From: Pseudomonas benzenivorans
GTDB lineage: Bacteria > Pseudomonadota > Gammaproteobacteria > Pseudomonadales > Pseudomonadaceae
Assembly (NCBI RefSeq): GCF_033547155.1
Contig: NZ_CP137892.1
Location: 4,216,001 to 4,280,000 of the forward strand
Length of the DNA: 64,000 bases
Direction of reading: 5' to 3'
Under the pieces are notes generated by a model, which saw only the letters and a program-made list of their open reading frames with translations, was not told the DNA's origin and made no database searches. The position numbers were made by a program, and so were the translations under genes. Of the stretch, positions 8,499 to 17,974 are shown one piece after another. How positions within the stretch are numbered: position 1 is the first letter of the stretch; each line of letters begins with the position of its first letter.

Positions 8499-9617
8499 AT
8501 GGCTGTGCAAGCTGGGAGTACCGCATTCCTGCAATTTGCCAACGTCAAGAAGACCTACGACCACAAGACCCTGGTGGTCAAGGACTTCAACCTGGATGTG
8601 GCCAAGGGCGAGTTCATCACCCTGCTCGGCCCCTCCGGCTCGGGCAAGACCACCTGCCTGATGATGCTCGCCGGTTTCGAGGACGTGACCAGCGGCGAGA
8701 TCCTGATCAACGGCCGCTCGGTCACCAGCATCGCCCCCTACCAGCGCAACATCGGCATGGTGTTCCAGCAGTACGCCCTGTTCCCGCACATGACCCTGCG
8801 CGAGAACCTCGCCTACCCGCTGAAGATCCGCAAGCAGTCCAAGGAGCAGATCCGCGCCAAGGTCGACGAGTACCTGGCCCTGGTGGAACTGCAGGACTTC
8901 GGCGGTCGCTACCCCGGCCAGCTGTCCGGCGGCCAGCGCCAGCGCGTGGCCCTGGCCCGGGCGCTGATCTTCGCCCCGGACATCGTGCTGATGGACGAGC
9001 CCCTCGGCGCCCTGGACAAGAAGCTGCGCGAGCAGATGCAGTTCGAGATCAAGCGCCTGCACGAACAGCTCGGCTTCACCGTGATCTACGTCACCCACGA
9101 CCAGACCGAAGCCCTGACCATGAGCGACCGCATCGCCGTGTTCGAGAACGGCATCGTCCAGCAGTGCGCGCCCCCCGATGTGCTCTACGAGCGCCCGGCC
9201 AACCTGTTCGTCGCCGACTTCATCGGCGAGAGCAACAAACTGCGCGGGGTGATCGAGACGGTCGGCAGCGACACCGTCGGCGTGCGCCTGGAGGACGGTT
9301 CCAGGGTCGACAGCCTGAAGGCCAACTGCACCGAGGTGGGCCTGCCCACCACGGTGTCGGTGCGCCCGGAGAAGCTGACCTTCACCGACCGCCTCGGCAC
9401 CACCGGCAACCAGGTCAAGGCGCGCTTCGTCACCCGCCACTACGTCGGCGAGTACATCCGCTACCACTTCGAGACCGCAGACGGCACCGAGCTGGTAGTC
9501 AAGAACCTGAACGACAGTTCAGCCCCGCAACTCAGCGCCAAGGACGAGGTCGCCCTGGCCTGGCTGCCGCAGGACAGCCAGGCCCTGGATCGCCCCGCCG
9601 TATCGGCGGCGCCCTGA
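8499..9617 (+). CDS. PotA-type ABC transporter ATP-binding protein
   Basis: ATPase of 372 residues of the PotA/FbpC class. Walker A GPSGSGKT (44-51), signature LSGGQRQRVALARAL, Walker B IVLMDEP and the H-loop YVTHDQTEA are intact; the C-terminal third is a TOBE-like regulatory domain with SVRPEK. The start ATG at 8499 is preceded by AGGAGG at 4-5 bases. It is the first gene of a plus-strand operon with a binding protein and two permeases (8499-12888). The subunit set is that of the spermidine/putrescine/iron family, but the ligand is not identifiable from sequence. It is distinct from the SpuFGH system further right. Confidence 0.87.
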   Translation: MAVQAGSTAFLQFANVKKTYDHKTLVVKDFNLDVAKGEFITLLGPSGSGKTTCLMMLAGFEDVTSGEILINGRSVTSIAPYQRNIGMVFQQYALFPHMTLRENLAYPLKIRKQSKEQIRAKVDEYLALVELQDFGGRYPGQLSGGQRQRVALARALIFAPDIVLMDEPLGALDKKLREQMQFEIKRLHEQLGFTVIYVTHDQTEALTMSDRIAVFENGIVQQCAPPDVLYERPANLFVADFIGESNKLRGVIETVGSDTVGVRLEDGSRVDSLKANCTEVGLPTTVSVRPEKLTFTDRLGTTGNQVKARFVTRHYVGEYIRYHFETADGTELVVKNLNDSSAPQLSAKDEVALAWLPQDSQALDRPAVSAAP

Positions 9618-9647
9618 GCCCCCAACTACAGGCAATGGAGCACAGCA

Positions 9648-10721
9648 ATGGCTAGATCACTGACTACCGGCTTTTCCGCATTCGCCCTGACCGCCGCGTT
9701 GGCCTCGGCACCCTTCGCCGCCAGCGCCGAGGACAGCCTGACGGTGGTGTCCTGGGGCGGCGCCTATGGCGCGGCGCAGAAGAACCACATGATCGATCCC
9801 TTCCAGAAGGACACCGGGATCAAGGTGCTGTTCGAGGACTACTCCGGCGGCGTGGCCGAGATGAAGGCCCAGGTCGAGTCCGGCAACATCCAGTGGGACG
9901 TGGTCGACGTCGAGGTGATCGACCTCGAGCGCGCCTGCTCCGAAGGCCTGCTGGAAAGCATCCCGCGCGACATCCTGCCGGCCGGCGCCGACGGCACCCC
10001 GGCCGAACAGGACTTCATCCCCGAGGCCCTGGCCAGCGAGTGCGCCATCGGCAACATCGTCTGGTCGGTGGTCTTCGCCTACAACAAGGACACCGTGGGC
10101 AGCACCCCCGCCGCCTCCATCGAGGACTTCTTCGACACCCAGAAGATCCCCGGCAAGCGCGCCATGCGCAAGCGCCCCCAGGTCAACATGGAGTGGGCCC
10201 TGCTGGCCGACGGCGTAGCGCCTGAAGAGGTCTACGAGGTGCTGGCCACCCCGGAAGGCCAGCAGCGCGCCCTGGACAAGCTGGCCACCATCAAGAACGA
10301 CATCGTCTGGTTCGACTCCTGGTCGCAGGCCCCGCAGCTGCTCAACGACGGCGGCGCGGTGCTGGTGCAGTCGGCCAACGGGCGCTTCTACGACGCCATC
10401 CGCCAGGAGAACAAGCCCTTCGTCATCGTCTGGGACGGCCACGTCTATGACCTCGACGCCTGGTCGGTGCTCAAGGGTTCGCCGAAGAAGGACCTGGCCT
10501 TCAAGTTCATCGCCTATGCGACCCAGTCCAAGCCCCTGGCGGGCATGTCGGACGTGGCCTACGGCCCGACCCGCAAGTCCTCGGCGCCGATGATGGACCC
10601 GGCCGCCGCCCCGCACCTGCCGACCGCCCACCTGGACAAGGGCCTCCAGGCCGGCTCGGAGTTCTGGGCCGACTATGGCGAGTCCCTCGGCGAGAAGTTC
10701 AACGAGTGGCTGCTCAAGTAA
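9648..10721 (+). CDS. PotD-type periplasmic binding protein, substrate unknown
   Basis: Extracellular solute-binding protein of 357 residues (SBP family 1/8, COG0687-like). Signal peptide to about AASA-ED (residue 27). Mature protein begins LTVVSWGGAYGAAQ, a variant of the PotD N-terminus, and has FEDYSGGVAEMKAQVESG and FDSWSQAPQLL. It lacks the VYNWSDYI motif shared by SpuD and SpuE in this window, so a polyamine ligand is uncertain; related proteins carry various small organic cations, amino-acid derivatives or iron complexes. It lies 30 bases after the ATPase gene. A strong hairpin follows before the permeases. Confidence 0.85.
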   Translation: MARSLTTGFSAFALTAALASAPFAASAEDSLTVVSWGGAYGAAQKNHMIDPFQKDTGIKVLFEDYSGGVAEMKAQVESGNIQWDVVDVEVIDLERACSEGLLESIPRDILPAGADGTPAEQDFIPEALASECAIGNIVWSVVFAYNKDTVGSTPAASIEDFFDTQKIPGKRAMRKRPQVNMEWALLADGVAPEEVYEVLATPEGQQRALDKLATIKNDIVWFDSWSQAPQLLNDGGAVLVQSANGRFYDAIRQENKPFVIVWDGHVYDLDAWSVLKGSPKKDLAFKFIAYATQSKPLAGMSDVAYGPTRKSSAPMMDPAAAPHLPTAHLDKGLQAGSEFWADYGESLGEKFNEWLLK

Positions 10722-10729
10722 CACTCCCA

Positions 10730-10760
10730 GGCACCCATCCCCACCCTGGGGATGGGTGCC
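10730..10760 (+). terminator. 13-bp perfect hairpin between binding protein and permease
   Basis: Arms GGCACCCATCCCC (10730-10742) and GGGGATGGGTGCC (10748-10760) with loop ACCCT. It begins 9 bases after the binding-protein stop and ends 27 bases before the permease start. There is no T-run behind it, so partial termination or protection of the upstream message from 3' decay is the likely role. Confidence 0.7.
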
Positions 10761-10787
10761 GCCACCGCCTCGTTTAGGAGTCGCCGC

Positions 10788-12020
10788 TTGTCTTCCCTGA
10801 CCACCACCGAGGCCGGCCAGGCCGCCAGCGCCCGCCGCAAGAAGCGCGTCACCGCCTTCCTGTTCGTCGTGCCGCTGCTGGTCTTCATCCTGCTGACCTT
10901 CGTCGCCCCCATCGGCAGCATGCTGTGGCGCAGCGTGCACCACCCGACGGTGGCCGAACTGATTCCGCTGACCCTCACCGAACTCGAGCGCTGGGACGGC
11001 AAGACCACCCCCGACCGGCAGACCTTCGCCGTGTTCGCCACGGAACTGCAGGGCCTGGCCGAACAGCGCCTGTCCGGCAAGCTGGCCGAGGAGTTCAACC
11101 GTGCCTATGCCGGCATGTCCAGCGTGGTCAAATCCACCGCGCGCAAGGTGCGCCGGCTCGATGCCGAGGAACTGGCCGGGCAGGGCGCCGAGACGGTGCA
11201 ACAGGCCCACCGCAACTGGCAGAAGCCGGAGCTGTGGTTCGCCATTCAGCGCGCCGGCCAGGCCTACACCTACGACTACTACCTCACCGCCCTGGACCTG
11301 GAGCTGCACCCCGAGCACGGCATCCAGATGCGTGAGGACACCCAGATCTATGTGCAGCTGTACACCAAGACCCTGAACATGGCGCTGGTCATCACCCTGC
11401 TCTGCGCCCTGCTCGGCTACCCCCTGGCCTACTACCTGTCCGGCCTGCCGGAGAACCGCGCCAACCTGCTGCTGGTGCTGGTGCTGCTGCCCTTCTGGAC
11501 CTCGCTGCTGGTGCGCACCACGGCCTGGATCGCGCTGCTGCAGACCAACGGGGTGATCAATTCCTTCCTGCTCGGCAGCGGGCTGATCGGCGAGCCCTTC
11601 GAGATGCTCTACACCTCGTTCGCCACGGTCGTGGCCATGACCCATATCCTCCTGCCGTTCATGATACTGCCGCTGTACAGCGTGATGCGCGGCATCGACC
11701 CCAGCTACCTGCGCGCCGCCATGTCCCTCGGCGCCCGGCCCATCCCGGCCTTTATCCGCATCTACTTCCCCATGACCCTGCCGGGGCTCAGCGCCGGGGC
11801 CCTGCTGGTGTTCATCATCTCGGTCGGCTACTACATCACCCCGGCCCTGGTCGGCGGCACCGACGGGCAGATGATCAGCAACATCATCGCCTTCCACATG
11901 CAGCGTTCGAACAACTGGGAGCTGGCCGCCGCCCTCGGCTCGCTGCTGCTGGGGCTGATCCTGGTGCTGTACTGGCTGTACGACCGCTTCGTCGGCGCCA
12001 GCAATATCAAGCTGGGCTAG
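10788..12020 (+). CDS. PotB-type ABC transporter permease with large periplasmic insertion
   Basis: Inner-membrane permease of 410 residues, about 110-120 longer than ordinary PotB proteins. The first membrane helix (about 22-45) is followed by a hydrophilic stretch of roughly 140 residues, rich in charged helices, before the usual five-helix permease core begins near YTKTLNMALVITLL. The EAA loop reads RAAMSLGARPIPAFIRIYFP. I assign a TTG start at 10788 because TAGGAG lies seven bases upstream; the in-frame ATG at 10752 falls inside the preceding hairpin. It is paired with the next permease, ten bases downstream. The inserted domain is known in some relatives and probably docks the binding protein, but that is inference. 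Confidence 0.8.
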   Translation: MSSLTTTEAGQAASARRKKRVTAFLFVVPLLVFILLTFVAPIGSMLWRSVHHPTVAELIPLTLTELERWDGKTTPDRQTFAVFATELQGLAEQRLSGKLAEEFNRAYAGMSSVVKSTARKVRRLDAEELAGQGAETVQQAHRNWQKPELWFAIQRAGQAYTYDYYLTALDLELHPEHGIQMREDTQIYVQLYTKTLNMALVITLLCALLGYPLAYYLSGLPENRANLLLVLVLLPFWTSLLVRTTAWIALLQTNGVINSFLLGSGLIGEPFEMLYTSFATVVAMTHILLPFMILPLYSVMRGIDPSYLRAAMSLGARPIPAFIRIYFPMTLPGLSAGALLVFIISVGYYITPALVGGTDGQMISNIIAFHMQRSNNWELAAALGSLLLGLILVLYWLYDRFVGASNIKLG

Positions 12021-12030
12021 GAGCACAGAG

Positions 12031-12888
12031 ATGAGCAAGATCCCCGCCTACTTCGGCTTCTGGTACCGCTGCGGCGCCTGGCTGCTGCAGGCCAGCTCCT
12101 GGCTGGTGCTGCTGTTCCTGATCCTGCCGATCCTGGTCATAGTGCCGCTGTCGTTCAACGTCGAGCCCTTCTTCAGCTTCACCGAGGGCATGCTGCGCCT
12201 GGACCCGGCGGCCTATTCGCTGCGCTGGTACGAGCAGATATTCGAAGACCCGAAGTGGATCCTGGCGATCCAGAACAGCTTCTTCATCGGCGTGTTCGCC
12301 ACCCTGCTCGCCACCAGCCTGGGCACCTGCGCCGCAGTCGGCCTGGCCCGCGACGACATGCCCCAGCGCCGCCTGATCACCGCCCTGCTGCTGTCGCCGA
12401 TGATCGTGCCCTTGATCATCACCGCCGCCGGCATGTTCTTCTTCTATGCCGACCTGGGCCTGGCCGGCACCTACCTGGGGGTGATCCTGGCCCACGCGGC
12501 CCTGGGCACGCCCTTCGTGATCATCACCGTCACCGCGACCCTGACCGGCTTCGACTACTCCCTGGTGCGCGCGGCGATCAACCTGGGCGCCACGCCACTG
12601 CGGGTGTTCTTCGACATCATCATGCCGCTGATCCGCCCCGGGGTGATCTCCGGCGCGCTGTTCGCCTTCATCACCTCCTTCGACGAGGTGGTGGTGATCC
12701 TGTTCATGGCCGGGCCCCAGCAGCGCACCATTCCGCGGCAGATGTTCTCGGGCCTGCGCGAGCAGATCAACCCGAGCATCCTGGCCATCGCCACCCTGCT
12801 GATCCTGGTGTCCATCGCCCTGCTGGTGACCATCGAGCTGCTGCGCCGCCGTGCCGAGCGCCTGCGCGGCATCGAACTGATCGAATAG
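12031..12888 (+). CDS. PotC-type ABC transporter permease
   Basis: Second inner-membrane permease of the operon, 285 residues, normal length for PotC. Hydrophobic segments are visible near residues 20-45, 85-110, 125-150, 155-170, 205-225 and 250-270. The EAA loop is RAAINLGATPLRVFFDIIMP, and the GPQQRTIPRQMF segment is typical of spermidine/putrescine-family permeases. It starts ten bases after the first permease and completes the four-gene transporter. No catabolic gene follows to suggest the substrate. Confidence 0.87.
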   Translation: MSKIPAYFGFWYRCGAWLLQASSWLVLLFLILPILVIVPLSFNVEPFFSFTEGMLRLDPAAYSLRWYEQIFEDPKWILAIQNSFFIGVFATLLATSLGTCAAVGLARDDMPQRRLITALLLSPMIVPLIITAAGMFFFYADLGLAGTYLGVILAHAALGTPFVIITVTATLTGFDYSLVRAAINLGATPLRVFFDIIMPLIRPGVISGALFAFITSFDEVVVILFMAGPQQRTIPRQMFSGLREQINPSILAIATLLILVSIALLVTIELLRRRAERLRGIELIE

Positions 12889-13131
12889 CCCCGACGTCGG
12901 CCCGCGCTTTCGCCGGCCCGCCACCTGGGATTAGAATCACAGCCTTCCTGCCCCACCCCAGGCGGACTCATGAGCCCCGGCCGAGCGAGCGGTGATCCCG
13001 CCCAGCCATTCGGCCCCGCCCCCTCGCAGACGTCCACTACCGTTTGCCAGCGGCGCCCATCGCGCTCAACATACGTACTATCTGCGGGCCTCGTACCCGC
13101 GACCTGACCAGCCTCCGCAGGATTGACCGCC

Positions 13132-14970
13132 ATGCCCGATTACCGCTCGAAAACCTCCACCCACGGCCGCAACATGGCCGGCGCCCGCGCCCTGTGGCGC
13201 GCCACCGGGATGAAGGACGAGGACTTCAAGAAGCCGATCATCGCCATCGCCAACTCCTTCACCCAGTTCGTGCCCGGCCACGTGCACCTCAAGGACATGG
13301 GTCAACTGGTGGCCCGCGAGATCGAGAAGCACGGCGGCGTGGCCAAGGAATTCAACACCATCGCCGTGGACGACGGCATCGCCATGGGCCACGACGGCAT
13401 GCTCTATTCCCTGCCGTCGCGCGAGATCATCGCCGACTCGGTGGAATATATGGTCAACGCCCACTGCGCCGACGCCATCGTCTGCATCAGCAACTGCGAC
13501 AAGATCACCCCCGGCATGCTGATGGCCGCCCTGCGCCTGAACATCCCGGTGGTGTTCGTCTCCGGCGGGCCGATGGAAGCCGGCAAGACCAAGCTGGCCA
13601 GCCACGGTCTGGACCTGGTCGACGCCATGGTGGTGGCCGCCGACGACTCGGCCAGCGACGAGAAGGTCGCCGAGTACGAGCGCAGCGCCTGCCCCACCTG
13701 CGGCAGCTGCTCCGGCATGTTCACCGCCAACTCGATGAACTGCCTGACCGAGGCCCTGGGCCTGTCCCTGCCGGGCAACGGCTCGACCCTGGCCACCCAC
13801 AGCGACCGCGAGCAGCTGTTCCTGCGCGCCGGCCGCCTGGTCGTCGAGCTGTGCCAGCGCTACTACGGCGAGAACGACGACTCGGTGCTGCCGCGCAATA
13901 TCGCCAACTTCAAGGCCTTCGAGAACGCCATGATGCTGGACATCGCCATGGGCGGCTCGACCAACACCATCCTGCACCTGCTGGCCGCCGCCCAGGAGGC
14001 CGAGATCGACTTCGACCTGAAGGACATCGACCGCCTGTCGCGCCTGGTGCCGCAGCTGTGCAAGGTGGCGCCGAACATCCAGAAGTACCATATGGAAGAC
14101 GTCCATCGCGCCGGCGGCGTGTTCGGCATCCTCGGCGAGCTGGCTCGCGGCGGCCTGCTGCACACCGACGTGGCCACGGTGCACAGCCCGAGCATGCAGG
14201 ACGCCATCGCCCAGTGGGACATCACCCAGACTAAAGACGAGGCCGTGCACAGCTTCTTCAAGGCGGGCCCGGCCGGCATCCCGACCCAGACCGCGTTCAG
14301 CCAGAGCACCCGCTGGGACAGCCTGGACGACGACCGCGAGAACGGCTGCATCCGCAGCGTCGAGCACGCCTACTCCCAGGAGGGCGGCCTGGCCGTGCTC
14401 TACGGCAACATCGCCTTGGACGGCTGCGTGGTGAAGACCGCCGGGGTCGACGAGTCGATCCTCGAGTTCGAGGGCACGGCGAAAATCTACGAGAGCCAGG
14501 ACAGCGCCGTGCGCGGCATCCTCGCCGACGAGGTCAAGGCCGGCGACATCGTCATCATCCGCTACGAAGGGCCGAAGGGCGGCCCGGGCATGCAGGAGAT
14601 GCTCTACCCGACCTCCTATCTGAAGTCCAAGGGCCTGGGCAAGGCCTGCGCCCTGCTCACCGACGGCCGCTTCTCCGGCGGCACCTCGGGCCTGTCCATC
14701 GGCCACGCCTCGCCGGAGGCCGCCGCCGGCGGTGCCATCGGCCTGGTGCAGGACGGCGACAAGGTGAAGATCGACATCCACAACCGCAGCATCAACCTGC
14801 TGGTCAGCGACGAGGAGCTGTCCCACCGTCGCCACGCCCAGGACAAGAAGGGCTGGAAGCCGGTGGAAGCGCGTCCGCGCAAGGTCAGCACCGCGCTCAA
14901 GGCCTACGCCCTGCTGGCCACCAGCGCCGACAAGGGCGCGGTGCGCAACAAGGCGATGCTCGACGGCTGA
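13132..14970 (+). CDS. ilvD: Dihydroxy-acid dehydratase
   Basis: IlvD, 612 residues, dehydrates 2,3-dihydroxy-isovalerate and -methylvalerate in branched-chain amino-acid synthesis (cytoplasm). The Fe-S cysteines are visible in [12 protein letters not shown] and [15 protein letters not shown], the magnesium-site region in [15 protein letters not shown], and the C-terminal signature [11 protein letters not shown]. Length matches the E. coli-type enzyme (616). The ATG at 13132 was chosen because the family begins with PDYRSKTST; an ATG three codons earlier is possible. It is a single gene: 243 non-coding bases separate it from the ABC operon upstream, and a strong terminator follows. Confidence 0.96.
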   Translation: MPDYRSKTSTHGRNMAGARALWRATGMKDEDFKKPIIAIANSFTQFVPGHVHLKDMGQLVAREIEKHGGVAKEFNTIAVDDGIAMGHDGMLYSLPSREIIADSVEYMVNAHCADAIVCISNCDKITPGMLMAALRLNIPVVFVSGGPMEAGKTKLASHGLDLVDAMVVAADDSASDEKVAEYERSACPTCGSCSGMFTANSMNCLTEALGLSLPGNGSTLATHSDREQLFLRAGRLVVELCQRYYGENDDSVLPRNIANFKAFENAMMLDIAMGGSTNTILHLLAAAQEAEIDFDLKDIDRLSRLVPQLCKVAPNIQKYHMEDVHRAGGVFGILGELARGGLLHTDVATVHSPSMQDAIAQWDITQTKDEAVHSFFKAGPAGIPTQTAFSQSTRWDSLDDDRENGCIRSVEHAYSQEGGLAVLYGNIALDGCVVKTAGVDESILEFEGTAKIYESQDSAVRGILADEVKAGDIVIIRYEGPKGGPGMQEMLYPTSYLKSKGLGKACALLTDGRFSGGTSGLSIGHASPEAAAGGAIGLVQDGDKVKIDIHNRSINLLVSDEELSHRRHAQDKKGWKPVEARPRKVSTALKAYALLATSADKGAVRNKAMLDG

Positions 14971-15018
14971 ATCGGCTGGAATGAAGACGCCAGGCGTCGG
15001 CATTCCCCCCGGCCCCTT

Positions 15019-15049
15019 GACGAAGCCCGGCCCCGTGCCGGGCTTCGTC
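15019..15049 (+). terminator. Intrinsic terminator after ilvD
   Basis: A 13-bp perfect stem GACGAAGCCCGGC/GCCGGGCTTCGTC (15019-15031 with 15037-15049), loop CCCGT, followed by GTTT. It lies 48 bases after the ilvD stop and should end that transcript. Confidence 0.85.
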
Positions 15050-15298
15050 GTTTCAAGCGCTGATCGCGCGCCAAGGGAGTGATCGCCGGCGGCCCGAGGC
15101 CGCGCGGACAGCCAGGTTCACGCCCGGCAATGGCGCAACGCCACCAATGTGCCAAACAGGCTTGCTATGCCCCGCTGGCAACGGGTTAAATGCGCCACGG
15201 ATTCTTCTCTCGCTCAAGGACTGAGTGCATCGCGTGCCACTTCCGCACGTCAGTCCTGGGCGTTTCCCAGCCCAGCAAACTGATGCCAAGGAGTGCCC
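15050..15298 (+). promoter_or_regulatory. Leader region of the unknown envelope operon, with possible promoter
   Basis: Non-coding stretch between the ilvD terminator and the lipoprotein gene. A candidate sigma-70 promoter is TTGCTA (15162-15167), 18 bases, TTAAAT (15186-15191), four of six matches in each box, which would give a leader of about 100 bases. A clear AAGGAG (15288-15293) precedes the lipoprotein start. No convincing small ORF or RNA fold was seen. Confidence 0.35.
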
Positions 15299-16177
15299 AT
15301 GCCCAAATTCACACGAACTTCCGCCCTCTCGCTGAGCGCCGCCATCGCGCTCGGCGGTTGCGCCAACATGGCGCAAAACGAGTGGCTGAATCAGGAAAAT
15401 GTCGGCACTTTGGCCGGCGCCGCCGTCGGTATCCTGGTCGGCAGCCAGATCGGCAATGGCAGTGGCCGCACCGCCGCCATGATCGCCGGTGCCCTGGCCG
15501 GCGGCATGCTCGGCAAGACCATCGGCGCCACGCTCGACCAGCGCGACCGCGAAGCCCTCGCTGCGCAGACCCAGCAGGCACTGGACTTCAGCCAGGATGG
15601 CCAGTCCACCACCTGGACCTCCAGCCACAGCGGTGCCACGGCGCAGATCACCCCGGTCAGCACCGAAACCCAGTCGCGCGAAGTCACCGTCAAGCGCAGA
15701 GCCCAGGTACAGGCGGTGCCCAAGATGACGCTGCTGAACAAGCCCTACCAGGCGATCAAGTCGGCCAACGTGCGCAGTGCGCCCAGCACCGACGCCGGCA
15801 AGGTCGGCGGCCTGGCGCCCGGCAGCACCTTCACCGCCATCGGCCGCACCGACAACGACTGGATCATGGTCGGCCGCAAGGGGGTCAGCGTCGGTTATGT
15901 CTATGCCCCGCTGGTACAACCGACCAGCCCCGCACAGGTGACCAGCACATCGAGCAGCGCCCCGCCCCAGGAAGCCGCCACCGACCTCGACAGCCTGGAC
16001 GTGGCCAGCGCCAAGCAGCAGGGCTTCGACCTCGACAGCATGAATGTGGTCGACGACAAGGTCACCGCACAGACCAGCTGCCGTACCGTCAACTACAGCG
16101 TCAGTGCCAAGGGCTCGCAGGAATCCCAGACGGTCAAGGCCTGTCAGGCCGCCGATGGCGCATGGGAGCTGATCTGA
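15299..16177 (+). CDS. Outer-membrane lipoprotein, glycine zipper plus SH3b domain
   Basis: Predicted lipoprotein of 292 residues, function unknown. The lipobox ALGGC puts the lipidated cysteine at position 21; alanine at +2 predicts sorting to the outer membrane. Residues 36-77 form a glycine-zipper hairpin (GTLAGAAVGILVG, then IAGALAGGMLG), followed by a Rickettsia 17-kDa-antigen-like stretch (DGQSTTWTSSHSG). Residues about 142-205 form a bacterial SH3 domain (ANVRSAPST, WIMVGRKG, GYVYAPL), then a linker, and the C-terminus (259-292, with Cys261 and Cys282, ACQAADGAWELI) again resembles the end of the 17-kDa antigen domain. SH3b domains often bind peptidoglycan. ATG chosen for AAGGAG five bases upstream. 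It heads a three-gene operon with somewhat lower GC than its neighbours. Confidence 0.8.
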   Translation: MPKFTRTSALSLSAAIALGGCANMAQNEWLNQENVGTLAGAAVGILVGSQIGNGSGRTAAMIAGALAGGMLGKTIGATLDQRDREALAAQTQQALDFSQDGQSTTWTSSHSGATAQITPVSTETQSREVTVKRRAQVQAVPKMTLLNKPYQAIKSANVRSAPSTDAGKVGGLAPGSTFTAIGRTDNDWIMVGRKGVSVGYVYAPLVQPTSPAQVTSTSSSAPPQEAATDLDSLDVASAKQQGFDLDSMNVVDDKVTAQTSCRTVNYSVSAKGSQESQTVKACQAADGAWELI

Positions 16178-16178
16178 C

Positions 16179-17969
16179 GTGGAACGCCAACTGAACAAGA
16201 CCCTCTTCGGCCTGCTACTGCTCAGCAGCGCCGTGCACGCCACCAACGACAGTCACCGTCTGGCCTTCTCCAAGGCCGAGAATGTCGAGGTATTCGTCGA
16301 TCATCCGGCCGGCCAGCCGTGGTGCAGCGAACAGCTGCAGATGCGCTTCGCCTTCGCCGGTGCAGCCAGCACCGAGTCGGTACAACGCCTGCTGCCCAAA
16401 CTCGGCAGCCTGCTGCAGAGCCAGTGCGCCAGCGCCAGCAGCCTGAACTGGCAGAGTCTGGATCAGAACCAGAGGCTCGCCGCCCAAGGCACCTCCAACA
16501 AGGCCACCGGCTGGATGGCGCTGGTCAACCAGCCTGCCGCAGCGGTTGCGGCGGCCCCGGTTGCCGAGACGCCGGCCGTAGCGGCTGAGCTGGTCGCAGC
16601 GGCCGCAGCAGAAACCGCCCCGACCCAGCCCCCCGCTCCTGCAGAGACTGCCGCCGCACCGGCAACCGCTCAGCCGCCAGCCGAGAACGTACCAAGCGCC
16701 GCCGAAGCACCGGCAGGCCTGCCAGCCAACTTCAGCATCGCCGGCTGGCAACCGGCACCGCCCAGCGAGTGGCTGAGCAAGGTCAAAGGCCTGAAGACCA
16801 TCAAGGATCAGAACGGCTGCAACCTTCGCACCATCGTCTCTGACGATTTGGGCGCTCAGGGTCTGAGCGTGGTTAGCCAGGGCCTCGGCTGCGACAGTCA
16901 GGGCTTGCTCAGCGGCAAGGGCAAGGCAGCCCTGACCCGCAGCGACGGCGCCGTGCTGAAGAATATCGACGGCTACTTCCTGCAGGGTCTGCCACTGGGC
17001 AACATCGCCGTGGACCTGCCGATTGTCGGTATCGACGAGGGACAGAACCTGCTGCTACTGCTCGGCAGCGATCCGGCGCAGCGCATTCACTTCCTTGCCC
17101 GTGCCGGCTTCGACAGCTACAACGCGCGCTGGGGCATGACCGACCAGATCATCGCCCTGACCGACAATGCCGACCTGTTCCGCAACGCCGACAGCATCCG
17201 CACCACGGTCATGGCCCAGGTGCCCGCCATGGAGCGACAACTGCCGCAGGAAAGCTCGCTGCGTTTCATCGCCGTGCGCAACATTGCCGCTCTCAGCGGC
17301 TATGAACGTGACAACTGGCTGTACGAAGTGCAGGTGCGCAAGCCCTGGCGCAGCAAGAACTGGGACTTCAATCCGAGTAATGCCAACAATCACCTGTTCG
17401 ACTTCGAACGCAAGCAGGCGCAGATTGCCCAGCGCGAAGCCGAGCAGCGCGAGCGCGAGGAGCGCTACAAGCTCGAGCAGGAGGCCCGTAAAGCCCAGAG
17501 CGACCTGCAACAGTACGAAACGCTCAAGCAACAGCAGCGCGATCCGCAGCAGGTACTCGCCAGCCTGATCAGTGACGTCAAGCCCGGCGGCAGCTATCGC
17601 GCCCTGGTGCGCGGCGAGTCGCGCGATATTCGCCAGATCGTCCACGTCGACGGCAGCGATGGCGACAGCTGGCGCCTGGACTACCCCTACGACGCCCGCC
17701 TGAGCAGCGCCGACGACGTCAGCGACGGCTGGTATCTGATCACCGGCAAGGTCAGCCTCGATCCGCAGCGCCGCGATGAGCAGGACCTGCCACTGACGCT
17801 GATCGACGCCAAGACTCTGCAACCCTGCCAGGACGACGGCTGTCTGGACCTGACCGATCCGCTCACCCTCACCCGGCAGCGCCTCAACCAGCCTGACTGG
17901 ACTCCGCAAGCCGCCCAGGCGCTGCTGCAGCGCGCGTGGCCCGACCGTTACCCGCAGGCCCAGGAATAA
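16179..17969 (+). CDS. Secreted or periplasmic protein of unknown function with coiled coil
   Basis: 596 residues; I do not recognise the family. The start is GTG at 16179, one base after the stop of the lipoprotein gene, so translation is probably coupled. Residues 1-21 look like a signal peptide (LFGLLLLSSAVHA). Residues 22-115 form a small domain with two cysteines; 117-183 are an Ala/Pro-rich linker of periplasm-spanning type; 195-405 form a globular domain with a MORN-like patch (LLSGKGKAALTRSDGAVL, then GYFLQGLPLG); 408-455 are a charged Gln/Glu/Arg-rich coiled coil; 460-596 form a C-terminal domain with a Cys pair at 550 and 555. Codon use is less GC-rich than in ilvD or folA. Role inferred only as envelope-associated. 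Confidence 0.7.
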   Translation: MERQLNKTLFGLLLLSSAVHATNDSHRLAFSKAENVEVFVDHPAGQPWCSEQLQMRFAFAGAASTESVQRLLPKLGSLLQSQCASASSLNWQSLDQNQRLAAQGTSNKATGWMALVNQPAAAVAAAPVAETPAVAAELVAAAAAETAPTQPPAPAETAAAPATAQPPAENVPSAAEAPAGLPANFSIAGWQPAPPSEWLSKVKGLKTIKDQNGCNLRTIVSDDLGAQGLSVVSQGLGCDSQGLLSGKGKAALTRSDGAVLKNIDGYFLQGLPLGNIAVDLPIVGIDEGQNLLLLLGSDPAQRIHFLARAGFDSYNARWGMTDQIIALTDNADLFRNADSIRTTVMAQVPAMERQLPQESSLRFIAVRNIAALSGYERDNWLYEVQVRKPWRSKNWDFNPSNANNHLFDFERKQAQIAQREAEQREREERYKLEQEARKAQSDLQQYETLKQQQRDPQQVLASLISDVKPGGSYRALVRGESRDIRQIVHVDGSDGDSWRLDYPYDARLSSADDVSDGWYLITGKVSLDPQRRDEQDLPLTLIDAKTLQPCQDDGCLDLTDPLTLTRQRLNQPDWTPQAAQALLQRAWPDRYPQAQE

Positions 17970-17974
17970 CCGCC

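Noticed and set aside
9657..12038. A 793-codon minus-strand frame opposite the PotD/PotB-type genes
   Set aside because: Antisense shadow with biased Gly/Ala/Gln/His composition.
12970..13107. A 45-residue ORF upstream of ilvD as a possible leader peptide
   Set aside because: It has no run of isoleucine, leucine or valine codons, no ribosome site and no attenuator pair after it.
15167..15283. A 38-residue ORF upstream of the lipoprotein gene
   Set aside because: No ribosome site, no recognisable protein features, and it overlaps the candidate promoter.
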